DNA of 64,000 bases from Boswellia sacra (Eukaryota; Streptophyta; Magnoliopsida; Sapindales; Burseraceae): contig SNVD02006969.1 in assembly GCA_013180625.2 (NCBI GenBank), positions 62,001-126,000 on the forward strand, given 5' to 3'. Within the stretch, counting starts at the first letter, position 1. Every line of letters starts with the position of its first letter. Below are positions 44,424 through 55,928 of this stretch, in pieces. A program made the translations under genes and the position numbers. The notes beneath the pieces are model-generated. The model did no database searches. It worked only from the letters and a program-made list of their open reading frames with translations, and was not told the origin of the DNA.

Positions 44424-45939
44424 ATTTTATTTTTTCATAATGGGCTTGAAGTCCATTAAGCGAAATGCTACATGGGCCCCCATCCTTCTTATTTTGGGAA
44501 GACCAAATACCCAAAAGACTTAGCAAGTAGCACAAAAATTTATCTACATTCTACAACATGGCACCAAAGAGGTAACATCATTTTTCTAAAGAACTAAGAA
44601 ATAATTTCTTTTAGACTCCACGACATTTGGAACCAGTAAAATCTATTTGATGACTAACTGAGATTGTGAATAGTATAATCCAAAGAAAAATTTCTGTGAG
44701 ACATATTGATAAGGTTACTTTACTTGATTAATTGAACTTTAATCAATTAAGTATCAACATATCATCCAAGGGCGGACCTAGAAATTTATCCAAGGGGGCC
44801 ACCATACATATGTTAATATTTATAATTTATTTGATAGAATTTGATGATATGAGAAAATTTGTTAAAAAATATTAAAAAATACCCCCAAAGATAGGGACAA
44901 AATGAACCTTACCCTTTAGAAAAATTTATCAAACATAATTTTCTAATGACATTTACTATTGGTTTACCCTAATTAATACAAATAAATCAATAACAAAATA
45001 AAGACATGGTACAATTGTATAAATATCATAATATGTCATTAAAAGAGTTAGTCATTACCATTGACCAAAGTTCTTCAAATTTGTACTCATCTAATAACAA
45101 TTTTTTTTTTTTTTTTTTTTTGCTCTGCAAAACATAGAACAGATTAAAAGAAACCACATAATTTATGTCAAACTAAATAAATAAGAACAAAAAAATGTCT
45201 AAAATTCTATTTATGAATATAATAATAGAAATTAATTAAAATATAACATAAATTTATATATTGTATGCGTAGCTATATGTAGTAGTCTAAGACTAAAGGA
45301 TAAGTGGTTCAACATTTAGGAAAAAAATGATACTAAAAACTTTGAAATTAGGTTTATTTTCAAATAAAGAAAATTTAAGTAACTTTAAAAAGTAAGTGGG
45401 GTTGAACAAAATTTCTCAGATTCAGGAAAGGCTCAGGCCCCCTTGGTTCCCTATGTATTATTTAAACTAAAATTTTGACTAAGAAACTAGGATGAAAAAA
45501 CAAAAAAAAAAAGATTTTTTAGAATTTAAACTAAAAAAAGCACCTGCAATTTTAATTCATGCATATTTAAAACATAAGAAAGATGTATGATTGGATACAC
45601 CACCTTTAAATAATAAACAAGTATTTTTCATTCAACATTTTTCAATGAGCCTAAACTGTAGCACCCTAACTAATCCGCCACTCAAAAAGTCAAAACCACT
45701 TCGTGAAGAAAGAATAACGACGCAAGTTAACTGGTCATGCCATCAGTATCTAGTCAACTCAACGATCCAGCGATCCCTGTCTAAAAGCAAGGAAAGAAAG
45801 GAAAGGTCCAGTTAATATTGCCCAAAATCTTGCCCTATTTAATTACGACTACCTAGCTATGTACACGTAGATAACTCTCTTCCAATACTACCACATATCC
45901 TAGGAACCCTATGTAGCGACTGAACATAACAGATTGAGC
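44424..45939. other. AT-rich intergenic region with transposon debris
   Basis: No coding frame recognised. It contains a 20-base poly(T) tract at about 45102 and the possible hAT remnant listed separately. The last part, up to 45939, would be the 5' flank of the third kinase copy. Confidence 0.5.
44767..45460. mobile_element. Possible hAT-like non-autonomous remnant
   Basis: AAGGGCGGACCTAGAAATTT...CAAGGGGGCC at the left and GGCTCAGGCCCCCTTGGTTCCC near 45430-45455 look like decayed inverted ends of the common plant family with GGGCGGA(C/T)CTAG termini. I could not find a clean right end or an 8-bp duplication, so this stays tentative. Confidence 0.35.
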
Positions 45940-45956
45940 ATGAAAGCAATCAAGAG

Positions 45957-46558
45957 TAGAGGTGGAATCGGGTCGGGTTGGGGTTGGGGATGCCATCCCC
46001 ATCCCCGTCCCCAATTAAAATATCAATCCCCATCCCCTATTAATCTCCAATTTTTTAAAGTGGGGATGGGGATGGGGAATCCCCAAAGCCAAAACGCATC
46101 CCCATCCCCATCCCCAACCCCATTTACTTATTAAAAATTTATACTTTGAAATAAAACATATTTTAAATTACAACTATAAACCTTAAGCAACATACCTACA
46201 AATAAATATTAATAAATCTTTAGACAATCAACATCCTTAAAATAAATCTTTAGGCAAACAAAGGTGGGCTAGGTTGGGCTTGGGTTTTATTAAAGTAAGC
46301 GGGACATTAAGTTTTATAAGAGGGAAGATAACAAGGGTTTAAATATTAGATTACTATATATATATTATTTTATTTTAATTTCGGGGAGCGGGTCGGGCTG
46401 GGTTTGGAGCATAATCCCCATCCCCATCCCCATCTAATTTCGGGTAAAATTGTTATCCTCATCCCCACCCCATTCCCCATTTTTAGCTCCCCATCCCCGG
46501 CCCAAACGGGTTGGGGAATTGCAGGGCTCCATCCCCATGGTGATTGGTTCCACCTCTA
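45957..46558 (+). mobile_element. hAT-type MITE, copy 1
   Basis: 602 bp with inverted ends TAGAGGTGGAA(T/C)C, flanked by a perfect 8-bp duplication ATCAAGAG (45949-45956 and 46559-46566). The 8-bp duplication and the short TAG-type ends indicate the hAT superfamily. Both subterminal regions are rich in GGGGAT / ATCCCC repeats. No coding capacity. Inserted in the signal-peptide codons of the third kinase copy. It is an inverted near-duplicate of 49562-50169. Confidence 0.93.
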
Positions 46559-46808
46559 ATCAAGAGAGTCTATGGAATGTATCATCACCACCGTGATAAT
46601 TATCTACTATAAGTTTCTACCGCTAGAGCCGCCACTACAGTAGACAAAATTACATTTGGCCAGGGAATCAGGGATGCCGAGACAATAGTTTCAGCAGGTG
46701 AAGGCTTTGAACTTGGATTTTTTAGTCCAGATAAAGCAAGTAACCGATACTTGGGAATTTGGTACAAGAAATTATCCACCGGGTTAGTTACATGGGTAGC
46801 CAACAGAC

Positions 46809-46942
46809 ATGCTCCGCTTTCCGATTGCTCAGGAGTTTTAAATATTACTCAAGAAGGAATTCTGATAGGTCCCAAATGCTTCGCTTTCCGATTGCTCAGG
46901 AGTTTTAAATATTACTCATGAAGGAATTCTGATAGGTCCCAA
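46809..46942 (+). repeat. 67-bp direct duplication in the kinase pseudogene
   Basis: Copies at 46809-46875 and 46876-46942 share CTTTCCGATTGCTCAGGAG and GAAGGAATTCTGATAGGTCC and differ at only two or three positions. 67 is not a multiple of three, so the lectin frame is lost. Confidence 0.9.
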
Positions 46943-47395
46943 TCAAAGCTACTAAAAAAAATTTAGTGAGGATAGTATTCTACTTAAGGTGAGAATAGAC
47001 CACAGGAATTTTAAATGGAATAAGCTTGCCTTATTAATGACTATAAAAGAGTTTAAATACAAAAGGAAATTAACAATTATTCCTAATTCTTAGATCACAT
47101 CTCTAAGAAATAGGACACTAATGGCAAGTGATAACTACGCAGCCAAAAATCATTCGAAATTAAATAATAACTCCTTGACCTATTCTTAAGCAAGCTTGTG
47201 GACATGATCGACAACAGATGGCAGACAATAAAAGTTCTTTGCATGGCTTATGTTGCGTGTAATGCATTTACTCAAAGTGCATGTCCCATTCATGATAACT
47301 CTTATTGATAATCCCATGCATGACAGTTCTTAGTGATAATACTTTGGGTTCTTCATGGGCACTCTTTGGGATCTTCTTGGCTTATCAAATTCTTT
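46943..47395. other. Unexplained insert within the lectin exon
   Basis: About 450 bp of AT-rich sequence separates codons that are adjacent in the homologous exon of the intact gene. No inverted ends, LTR or domain recognised. It may be a small insertion or filler DNA from repair, adjoining the 67-bp duplication. Confidence 0.5.
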
Positions 47396-49561
47396 CTCTT
47401 CTCAATAGCTCAAATGAGAGTGTTTGGTCATCCAATATTACTGCATCAACAACCGCACAGAAACAATTTGCGGTGCTCTTGGAATCACGAAATCTTGTTC
47501 TGGAAGGTGGAGACGATAGTAACGCAGATAACTTCTTGTGGCAGAGCTTTGATTATCCTACTGATACCATATTACCAAGTATAAAACTTGGAGTAAATTT
47601 AACTCGTGGTCTTAACAAGTTTTTATCATCCTAGAAGAGCACAGACGACCCTGCTCCAGGCGATTTAAAATTCATGATAGATCCTCGTGGGGTTCCTCAA
47701 CTAGTTCTTAGATAGGGACCTGTAATTCAATTTAGAGCAGGTCCATGGAATGGCCTTCGTTTCACTGGAGTCCCTCAGCTAAAACCGAATCCAGTTTTGT
47801 ACATACGACTATACGAGTTCGTTTCCAATGCGAATGAGGTTTTTTGCATCAGTAACAGTTCAGTTCTTTCAAGGATAGGGATGAACCCATCAGGTGTAAC
47901 GGAGCGTTTCACATGGATAGAACGAACCAGAAGTTGGAAGCAGTTTGCGCGGTTCTCCGGGTTGACGCTTGATCAGTGTGACCATTATGCACTCTGTGGT
48001 GCGTATGCTAGTTGCAGCGTCGAGATGAACTCTCCTGTATGTGAATGCTTTGAAGGATTTGTGCACAAATTTCTGGGAGAATGGAATATTTTAGATTGGG
48101 CTGATGGCTGCATTCCAAAGACTAAATTAAGTTGTAAAAGTGAGGAAGGCTCGGGCTTTCTGTAGCGCAAAGCGATGAAATTGCCTGACACACGTTACTC
48201 ATGGGCTAATAAGAACATCAGCCTTTTGGAATGTGAAAAATTGTGCTTTAACAACTGTATTGTACAGCATATGCAAATTCAAATATCAGAGAGGGAGGAA
48301 GTGGCTGTTTGCTCTGGTTTAGCGATCTGATTGATACAAGAGAACTGGCTGACAGTGGGCAAGACCTCTTTGTACGCTTGGCTTCTTCAGAACTAGGCAC
48401 CCTTCCTTTGCTTTTTCTTCTCGACAGGCATGTTCTTAATTATTGTTCAATTCATTTTCTTTACATTCTTTAGTTGGATTTGGGATTTCTATTGTATACT
48501 GTTGTAAGTATTATATATTATGTCCAAAATTATAGACACAATCTAAGATATAACTACTTAGACTATGATTTATAATTAGATTTGAGGAGAAATTTTTTGA
48601 TTCAACACGAATATGATATGAAATTATAGTGGATTAGATTTCACTACATAATAGTGTAATTTTTGTACATGTTTGAGATATTTAATAATCCATGTAGTAT
48701 TTGTATAAAGGGTGTTCAACCTACCACTCATTTAATGACATGAAAAATTAGATTTGTCATGTACAACGTGTAAAAATCCATTTCTATTGACATGGAATGG
48801 TTGATTGTGTCAAATTAAAATCATTTATTTGTTTATAGCATAATTACCAGCTTTTAAACAAAATCTATTAACATAAAATTATTGCATTATCAAGTACATT
48901 AAAATATATATATAATAACAATTAGAATGATTCTAATTATTTTTTATATTAATTATTTATTATTATTATGATTATTTTAATTAGTTTCAAATATGTTAGA
49001 ATGTGTATTAATTATGGGTAAATAAGTTAAAAGGAGTTGAGCAAATTTAGTGGAAAAGTTTTATATGTGGCATGATAATAAAATGTTTATTCAATAAATT
49101 ATATATCTTTGTTGGTCTAAATATCATTAACTTCTAAATTCACAAATACGAATACGACGCATCAATTAATATGAATTACAAACCCTAATTAAAGGTTTGA
49201 ATAGCCGCATATTATTTAATATTTCCAACCCTTGAGATTGTTGTGCTTATATTATGAATAAAATTAAGTCAACTTTATTATTGTCAATCATGCAGCTAAT
49301 ATTGGCAGAAAGAGAAAATCCAAAAAGGAGAAGCAGGTGGCTACCATTGTTGCATCTGTAGTACTGTTAGCCGTAGGATGGATTATGCATTCGCGGAAAA
49401 AGAAACTTAAGAATCAAGGTACGACTCTCTGGACTTTAACAAAGTATGATTAGGCTCACTATTTTTAAACTTTGGAAATGATTCTCATCAAATAAAACAG
49501 TGATGCATAATAATGCCAAGGAGTTGTTTATTGCTGCGAAGAATTACTACACGTTTCCTTC

Positions 49562-50169
49562 TAGAGGTGGAACCAATCCCCATGGGGATGGAGCCCCGCA
49601 ATTCCCCAACCCGTTTAGGGCGGGGATGGGGACCTAAAAATGGGGAATGGGGTGGGGATGGGGATAAAAACTTTACCCGAAATTAGATGGGGATGGGGAT
49701 GGGGATTATGCTCCAAGCCCAGCCCGGCCCGCTCCCCGAAATTAAAATAAAATAATATATATATATTTTTAATAATCTAATATTTAAACCCTTGTTATCT
49801 TCCCTCTTATAAAACTTAATGTCCCGCCTACTTTAATAAAACCCAAGCCCAACCTAGCCCACCTTTGTTTGCCTAAAGATTTATTTTAAGGATGTTGATT
49901 GTCTAAAGATTTATTAATATTTATTTGTAGGTATGTTGCTTAAGGTTTATAGTTGTAATTTAAAATATGTTTTATTTCAAAGTATAAATTTTTAACAAGT
50001 AAATGGGGTTGGGGATGGGGATGGGGATGCGTTTTGGTTTTGGGGATTTCCCAACCCCATCCCCGCTTTAAAAAATTGGGGATTAACAGGGGATGGGGAT
50101 TGATATTTTAATTGGGGACGGGGATGGGGATGGCATCCCCACCCCCAACCCGGCCCGATTCCACCTCTA
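49562..50169 (-). mobile_element. hAT-type MITE, copy 2 (inverted)
   Basis: 608 bp, reverse complement of 45957-46558 with few differences by eye. Ends TAGAGGTGG...CCACCTCTA and a perfect 8-bp duplication TTTCCTTC at 49554-49561 and 50170-50177. It lies in the intron between the membrane exon and the juxtamembrane exon of the third kinase copy. Its plus strand has four consecutive GGGG runs near 50006-50030, a G-quadruplex-type pattern. Confidence 0.93.
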
Positions 50170-50309
50170 TTTCCTTCGAACAAATTAAAGTGGTTAATTG
50201 TATATCAATTATGATATCCAATTATGCCAGGGAAAACTGATAATTACCACAATAAAGAAAGTGAGAAAGAAGAAACGGAGTTACCAATGTTTGATTGGAC
50301 AACCATAGC

Positions 50310-51189
50310 TGTAACACCCGCCCCAGTAAGTGGAATTGCACTTACCATGTTTCTAAGCATGTAAATTATTAATTGTGTGTATTTGTATTTTGTACGGGTA
50401 ATAAAGTAATTCATGAATTGTTATAGGGTGAATTTGGACCAGTTGCAAAATGGAGGGTTAAATTGGAGTTACGCTTTAATCCTTATCTATATATATGTGC
50501 GTGGGAGACTCTAGAATTTCATTTCTTCGTTGTCTTCACAAAAACCTCCCAGCTCTCTCTTTCTCTCCCCTTTGCTCTCTTCAACTTGAGAGAATTCAAG
50601 GACATTGAAGGAATACAAGGTAGGAATCATACTCCTCTTCAATTTCTAATGCTTAGTTAAGGAAATTTATGAGGAAATGTTAGGCTAAGTTATGGTTAAT
50701 GATGTGTATATGTTGTGTGTATCATGATACATGCTAGAAGCATGATTTTATGTGAGTTATGAAAGATTTAAAGCAACTGGATGTTGTTAGCAAGCTAGAA
50801 GTAGAGTTTAATTTGAATCTAAATCCTGCAAAGTTCATTTCCTAAGCAATGGCAAGTACAAAATTTCTCAAAAATTCTAGGATTATCATTCGGTTCTGAA
50901 ATTTTTATATGTGAAACTAGACATGTTTAGAAGTTTATAGAATTTTGAATCACTCAAAAATTCAAATTGAACAATTATGGTGAATTTTCAAAACTGCTGC
51001 ACCAAATTTTAATCTCCCCTATTTTGAAACAGACTATGGGAAACGGTTTTCAGTTGAGGGGTCAATCCTTCATGAAAAATTCTGGTTTTTGGAGTGCAAA
51101 ATCTTGAGTGTATTTCCTGTTGAACTGAAAATTTTCAGGGTTTTTGAAATTTTGTATGAATTGATATGATTTTTTAAAGCAGTGGTTAC
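50310..51189 (+). mobile_element. LTR-like fragment related to the 31028-41827 insertion
   Basis: Begins TGTAACACCCGCCCC directly after the interrupted kinase codons. From about 50400 it aligns loosely with 31170-31780: a TATA-like TCTATATATATG, AGACTCTAGAATTTC, a CTCTC-rich leader, and the 'AAATTCTAGGA...TCACTCAAAAATTCAAA...TATGGTGAATTTT' order. It is interrupted at 51190 by the third Copia and should continue after 62578. The far end and second target copy (expected ATAGC) were not found. Confidence 0.55.
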
Positions 51190-51423
51190 TATAAGGAAAG
51201 ATAAATCTCAGCAAATCAATTCCATATAATTTGCTTCATCATAATTGAGGATATCATGCTAATCACCACTCCCTATAATCAATACTTAATTCATGCTGTA
51301 CTTTTATTTTCTCCAGCTGTATTGTAATCAATCCTAATCAATTGATGTGTATAAATATGTGAATTATTGTTCAATAACAAATGGAGACAATTACATATTT
51401 CTTTCTACTATCTATATTTTATA
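51190..51423 (+). repeat. 5' LTR of Copia element 3
   Basis: 234 bp, TATAAGG...TATTTTATA, directly followed by the primer-binding site at 51424-51435. It matches 62330-62571, which has a roughly 10-bp local duplication (CTGATCAATCCTTA) not present here. Confidence 0.88.
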
Positions 51424-52495
51424 TGGTATCAGAGCAACAAGCTCTAACGAGCAATCCTTAGATTTTTTTTCTTCAGCAGGTTTTTCTCATCCTTAATGGC
51501 TCAAGACAAGACTGATCCTTCACAAAACTCAATCACTACTAATGGTGATCCCTCCATCATCAGCAACAATCTCATTTCCATTAATGCCACAGCTTAGTTA
51601 CGACTGAAGCTTGCTCCCAACAACTATCCTTCATGGCAACCACAATTCAATCCTTATTGATTGGCTATGATCTTCTCGGCTATCTGGATGGATCTTTTCC
51701 ATGTCCATCACCAAATCTCCATCACCAAATCTCGTTGTAAATGGAAAATCATCACATAATCCTGCTTACTCTATGTGGATTCGATAAGACGGCTTACTTC
51801 TTCATGCGATATTCGCATCATTGTCAAAACCTATCATGCCGCTCATTGCACGTGCCAAAACGACTCATAAAGCATGGACTAAATTGGCTAACTTATATGC
51901 CAATCGATCCAAGTCTCACGTTTTGTTTCTTAAAGAGAAACTTTCAAATATGACCAAAGGTACAAAATCTATTATAGAGCATATTGAAGTTGTCAAGTGT
52001 ATTCCTGATGAATTAGCCCTTGTTGATGCAACAATTGATGATGATGATCTTCAAGTCTTCATTCTTCGAGGTCTTGGACCTGAGTTCAAAGAAATACAAG
52101 CAGCATTATGCGCTCGCGAGTCAACAGTCTCTTTTGAAGAACTTCATGATAAATTGGTTGAGCATGAATACTTCATCAAACGAGAGGAACTTCTTGCCAC
52201 TCCTGCTTCAATCATAGCAAATTTCACTCACAAATCTGGGTAGTCTGAAAATCATTTTAAAGGCCAAACAACAAAAGTGGTAAACTCTTATTTCAGAGCA
52301 ATCAGACTTCTCACCGATGTCAAAGTTATTTCAACAACAAATATCGGTCCAACATCATCTGTCAATTTTGTGACAAACATGGTTATACAAGCCAAACAAT
52401 GCTACAAAATCACAATCCCATCTTTGGCATCGACGATTGGGTCACCTTTCCAACAAGATTATACAACAATTAATCTCTTCTAAATATACTGAGTC

Positions 52496-53047
52496 TATTG
52501 TAGATGTGGAGTCCCCATTTGGATAATCCTCATTGGGAGTCCCACATTGATTGGTTAAGGGAAGGTCATAGGGCTTATATATGGAGGAGTTCCTCTACCT
52601 AATAGACTAGTCTTTTGGGCTGGATACTTGCTCCATATATGGTGGCCCATTTGTTGAAAAATAATTGTTGTGCGCAGCGGAAGCGATCCGTAACAAGTGG
52701 TATCAAAGCCAACCCTAGACAGCAACGTGTGGACTCGTTTGGTTCAGACAAGGAGCAGGGGCCTTGTCGTTATGGAGGATTATCGTTGGTGGTTCAGACA
52801 AGGATGGCGCCGCCATCACGCCGGGGCCTTGTCTGAGGAGGGGGATTGTTGTAGATGTGGAGTCCCCATTTGGATAATCCTCATTGGGAGTCCCACATTG
52901 ATTGGTTAAGGGAAAGTCATGTGGCTTATATATGGGAGGAGTTCCTTCACCTAATAGACTAGTCTTTTGGGCCAGATACTTGCTCCATATATGGTGGCCC
53001 ATTTGTTGAAAAATAATTGTTGTGCGCAGCGGAAGCGATCCGTAACA
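52496..53047 (+). mobile_element. TRIM (terminal-repeat retrotransposon in miniature)
   Basis: 552 bp. Direct terminal repeats 52496-52695 and 52847-53047 (about 200 bp) start T(G/A)TTGTAGATGTGGAG and end CCGTAACA. Between them is 151 bp with primer-binding site TGGTATCAAAGCC at 52698 and purine tract GAGGAGGGGGAT at 52835-52846. A 5-bp duplication GAGTC flanks it (52491-52495 and 53048-53052). The LTR has a TATA-like GGCTTATATATGG. No coding capacity, so mobilised in trans. Confidence 0.93.
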
Positions 53048-55928
53048 GAGTCAGCATCTTCTTTATCCCAAATAAATTGTAATTCTTCCTGTTGCAATAA
53101 AAGTCATAAGCTGCCCTTTGGTACATCATCTTTAAAAAGCTCCAAACCTCTTCAGTTGATTTATACAGATGTATGGGGCCTTGCTCCAGTATCTTCCATC
53201 GATGATTTAGATATTACATAATTTTTGTTCACTCTTTCACCAGGTATTCATGGCTCTATCTACTTCGTAACAAATCTGATGTTTTCGCTATTTTTCCAAA
53301 ATTCAAAGTTCTTGTTAAGAAACAATTCAACACTTCTATTATCTCAATATACTCTGATGGCGGTGGTGAATATGAACATTTGAAACATGTGTTCTCCACA
53401 CATGGTATTTAACATCTAAAAACACCGCCTTACATATCTCAACATAATGGCATCGCTGAAAGACGGCATCGACACCTTGTTGAAACTGGTTTGACTATGC
53501 TCTGTCAAGCTTCTCTCTCTCTCCCATATTGGTCTCATGCTTTTCATACAGCTATCTATTTGATTAATCGACTTCCAACTCCTATTCTTCACTTTCAATC
53601 ACCATATGAGAAGCTTTTCTGTACCTCACCCAATCTTCTCAAACTCCAGGTTTTCAGCCGTTTTGCTATCCCTGGCTGAAACCTTACACCAAAAATAAAC
53701 TTGAGCCAAAATCACAGCCATGTGTCTTCCTAGGTTACTCTTCTAACCAAAGTGCATATTTATGTCTTAATCTATCAAACAATAAATTATATACCTCCAG
53801 ACATGTTGTATTTATCGAAGATCAATTTCCATTTTCTACCTTTTCCTCCTTATCTCAATTATCACCCGCCATCACTGATTCTTAGATTACTGATGGTCAG
53901 CCTACTCATTTTAATGTCCCCCTAGTTCATTCTTCAAATGTTCATCATTCTGGAAATATATCACTAATACCATCATCAATTCCTAGTCATGAACATGTTA
54001 CTCAAACTGAGTCTATTACTTCGCCCATTGTCGACACTGCTGCTTCCATGCCAATTGATCCTCAGGTAAACACCTCTTCTGATTCTACTGAACTTCCTAC
54101 TATTACCACTACTCGTACTCATCATATGATTTCCAAGTCACAAAATGGTATTTTTAAGCCCAAACAACTTCACTTGACAACAATTCATCCTTTACCCGAT
54201 TCTGTAGAATCATCATGTGTTTCGTAGGCATTAAAAAAACCTCTTTAGAGTCAAGCAATAAGTGAGGAATTTGATGCTCTTCTTCATAATAGGACCTGGG
54301 AACTGCTTCCATATTCTCCATCTCAAAATGTAATGGGCAGCAAATGGATATTTCGTGTTAAAAGAAATCCAGATGCTAGTGTCTCTCGCTATAAAGCAAG
54401 ATTGGTTTCCAGGGGTTTTCACCAACGCCCAGGACTTGATTTTAGTGATACTTTCAGCCCTGTTATAAAACCAACATCTATCCGACTTGTGCTGTCAATA
54501 GCCTTGGCTCATGATTGGTAGATTCGATAGTTGGACGTAACTAATGCTTTCTTGCAAGGATCACTACAAGATGATGTGTTCATGGCTCAACCGCAAGGGT
54601 TCATTGATAACCAATTTCCTACACATGTGTGCAAACTAAAGAAAGCAATATATGGATTACGTTAGGCTCCTAGAGCATGGTACAAGGAATTAAGTCAGTT
54701 TCTTCTTCAGTATGGATTCTTCAACTCCAAGTCTGATGATTCACTCTTTATTTATAAAAAAGACTCTCTCGTCATATATCTACCATCATATATCTACTTG
54801 CATATGTAGATGATATTTTAGTCACAGGGAACCAATCCACTGCTCTTCGGGCTTGCATTAAGGCTTTAGCATCCCGGTTCTCTATTAAAGATCTTGGTTT
54901 TATTCATTTTTTTCTTGGAGTGGAGGTTATACCAACAGCAAAGGGATTATTTCTTTCTCAACATAAATATATTTGGGATTTACTTGAGAAAACTTGAATG
55001 ACAGGTGCAAAAGAATAATCTACTCCTTTATCTACATCAGTTCCACTTCTCTTTCACAATGGAACTGCTGCTGCAGACTCTTCTCTTTATCGAGGTGTCA
55101 TTGGGACATTGGAATACTTATCTCTCACACGTCCTGACATATGCAGTCAACAAGTTGTCCCAATTCATGGACAAACCTATTGAGACACATTGGACAGCTA
55201 CTAAATGTGTTCTTTTGTTATCTTAAGAGCACAATTTATCATGGTTTGTTTCTTAGTAACACTACTCCGCTTACTCTTCACGCTTGTTCAGATGCAGACT
55301 GGGCTGGGAATTGTGATGATAGGATATCTATGTTAGCTTATATTGTGTTTTTGGGGGCCAATCCCATCTCTTGGTGTGCTCACAAATAACAAACAATTGC
55401 TCGATCATCAACTGAGATAGAATACCGAGCTGTTGCCAATGCTGCTGCTGAACTTAAATGGGTTCAGTGCCATATCTTTGAACTTGGTCTCTCACTAAAA
55501 GCACCACCTATGATTTATTGTGATAATATTGGTGCTACTTATGTGTGTGCCAATCCTATCTTCCATTCCCACATGAAGCACCTATTGATAGATTTTCATT
55601 TTGTGCATGACCAGGTTCAACAAGGCCAGCTACGTGTCTCTCATGTCTTTTTTTTTTTGGAAAAATTACTATTCATATAAAAAGAAAAAAGATAGTACAA
55701 TATACTAGGGGCATACCTCAAGAAGAGTATTTAGTACTCACAAGTCCAAAAGGAAATAACAAAGCCCAAAGGCTTCAAACGAATAAACAGAATAAAAAGC
55801 CAAAGGCCCCAGACAAAACGATTGCGCATAGGCCCAAAACCAACCACAACATAGCCAAGATCACTCAAACAATAAAAACAAAAGGGTGTATTAGCCCAAT
55901 CTAGCAAAATAAAGTCTAAGAAAACAAA

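Larger units (their letters stand above)
45940..50309 (+). pseudogene. Third G-type lectin S-receptor-like kinase copy, truncated pseudogene
   Basis: ATG at 45940 (MKAIK) is broken 17 bp in by a MITE. After it the lectin domain reads [39 protein letters not shown] and VTWVANRHAPLSD. A 67-bp duplication and an unexplained 450-bp segment follow (46943-47395). Then come [26 protein letters not shown] and GPWNGLRFTGVPQLKPNP, the Cys-rich part (QCDHYALCGAYASC) and a PAN-like part with a frameshift near 48258. Stops lie at 47632, 47714 and 48163. The membrane exon is at about 49294-49420 (VASVVLLAVGWIMHS-like). The juxtamembrane exon (about 50230-50309, ELPMFDWTTIA) is cut by an LTR element before the kinase domain. 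A second MITE sits between these exons. No kinase domain is present in the window. Confidence 0.88.

Noticed and set aside
52496..53047. TRIM as a Cassandra-type element with a 5S rRNA-like promoter
   Set aside because: I could not find the 5S internal promoter words in its LTR, so I leave the family unnamed.
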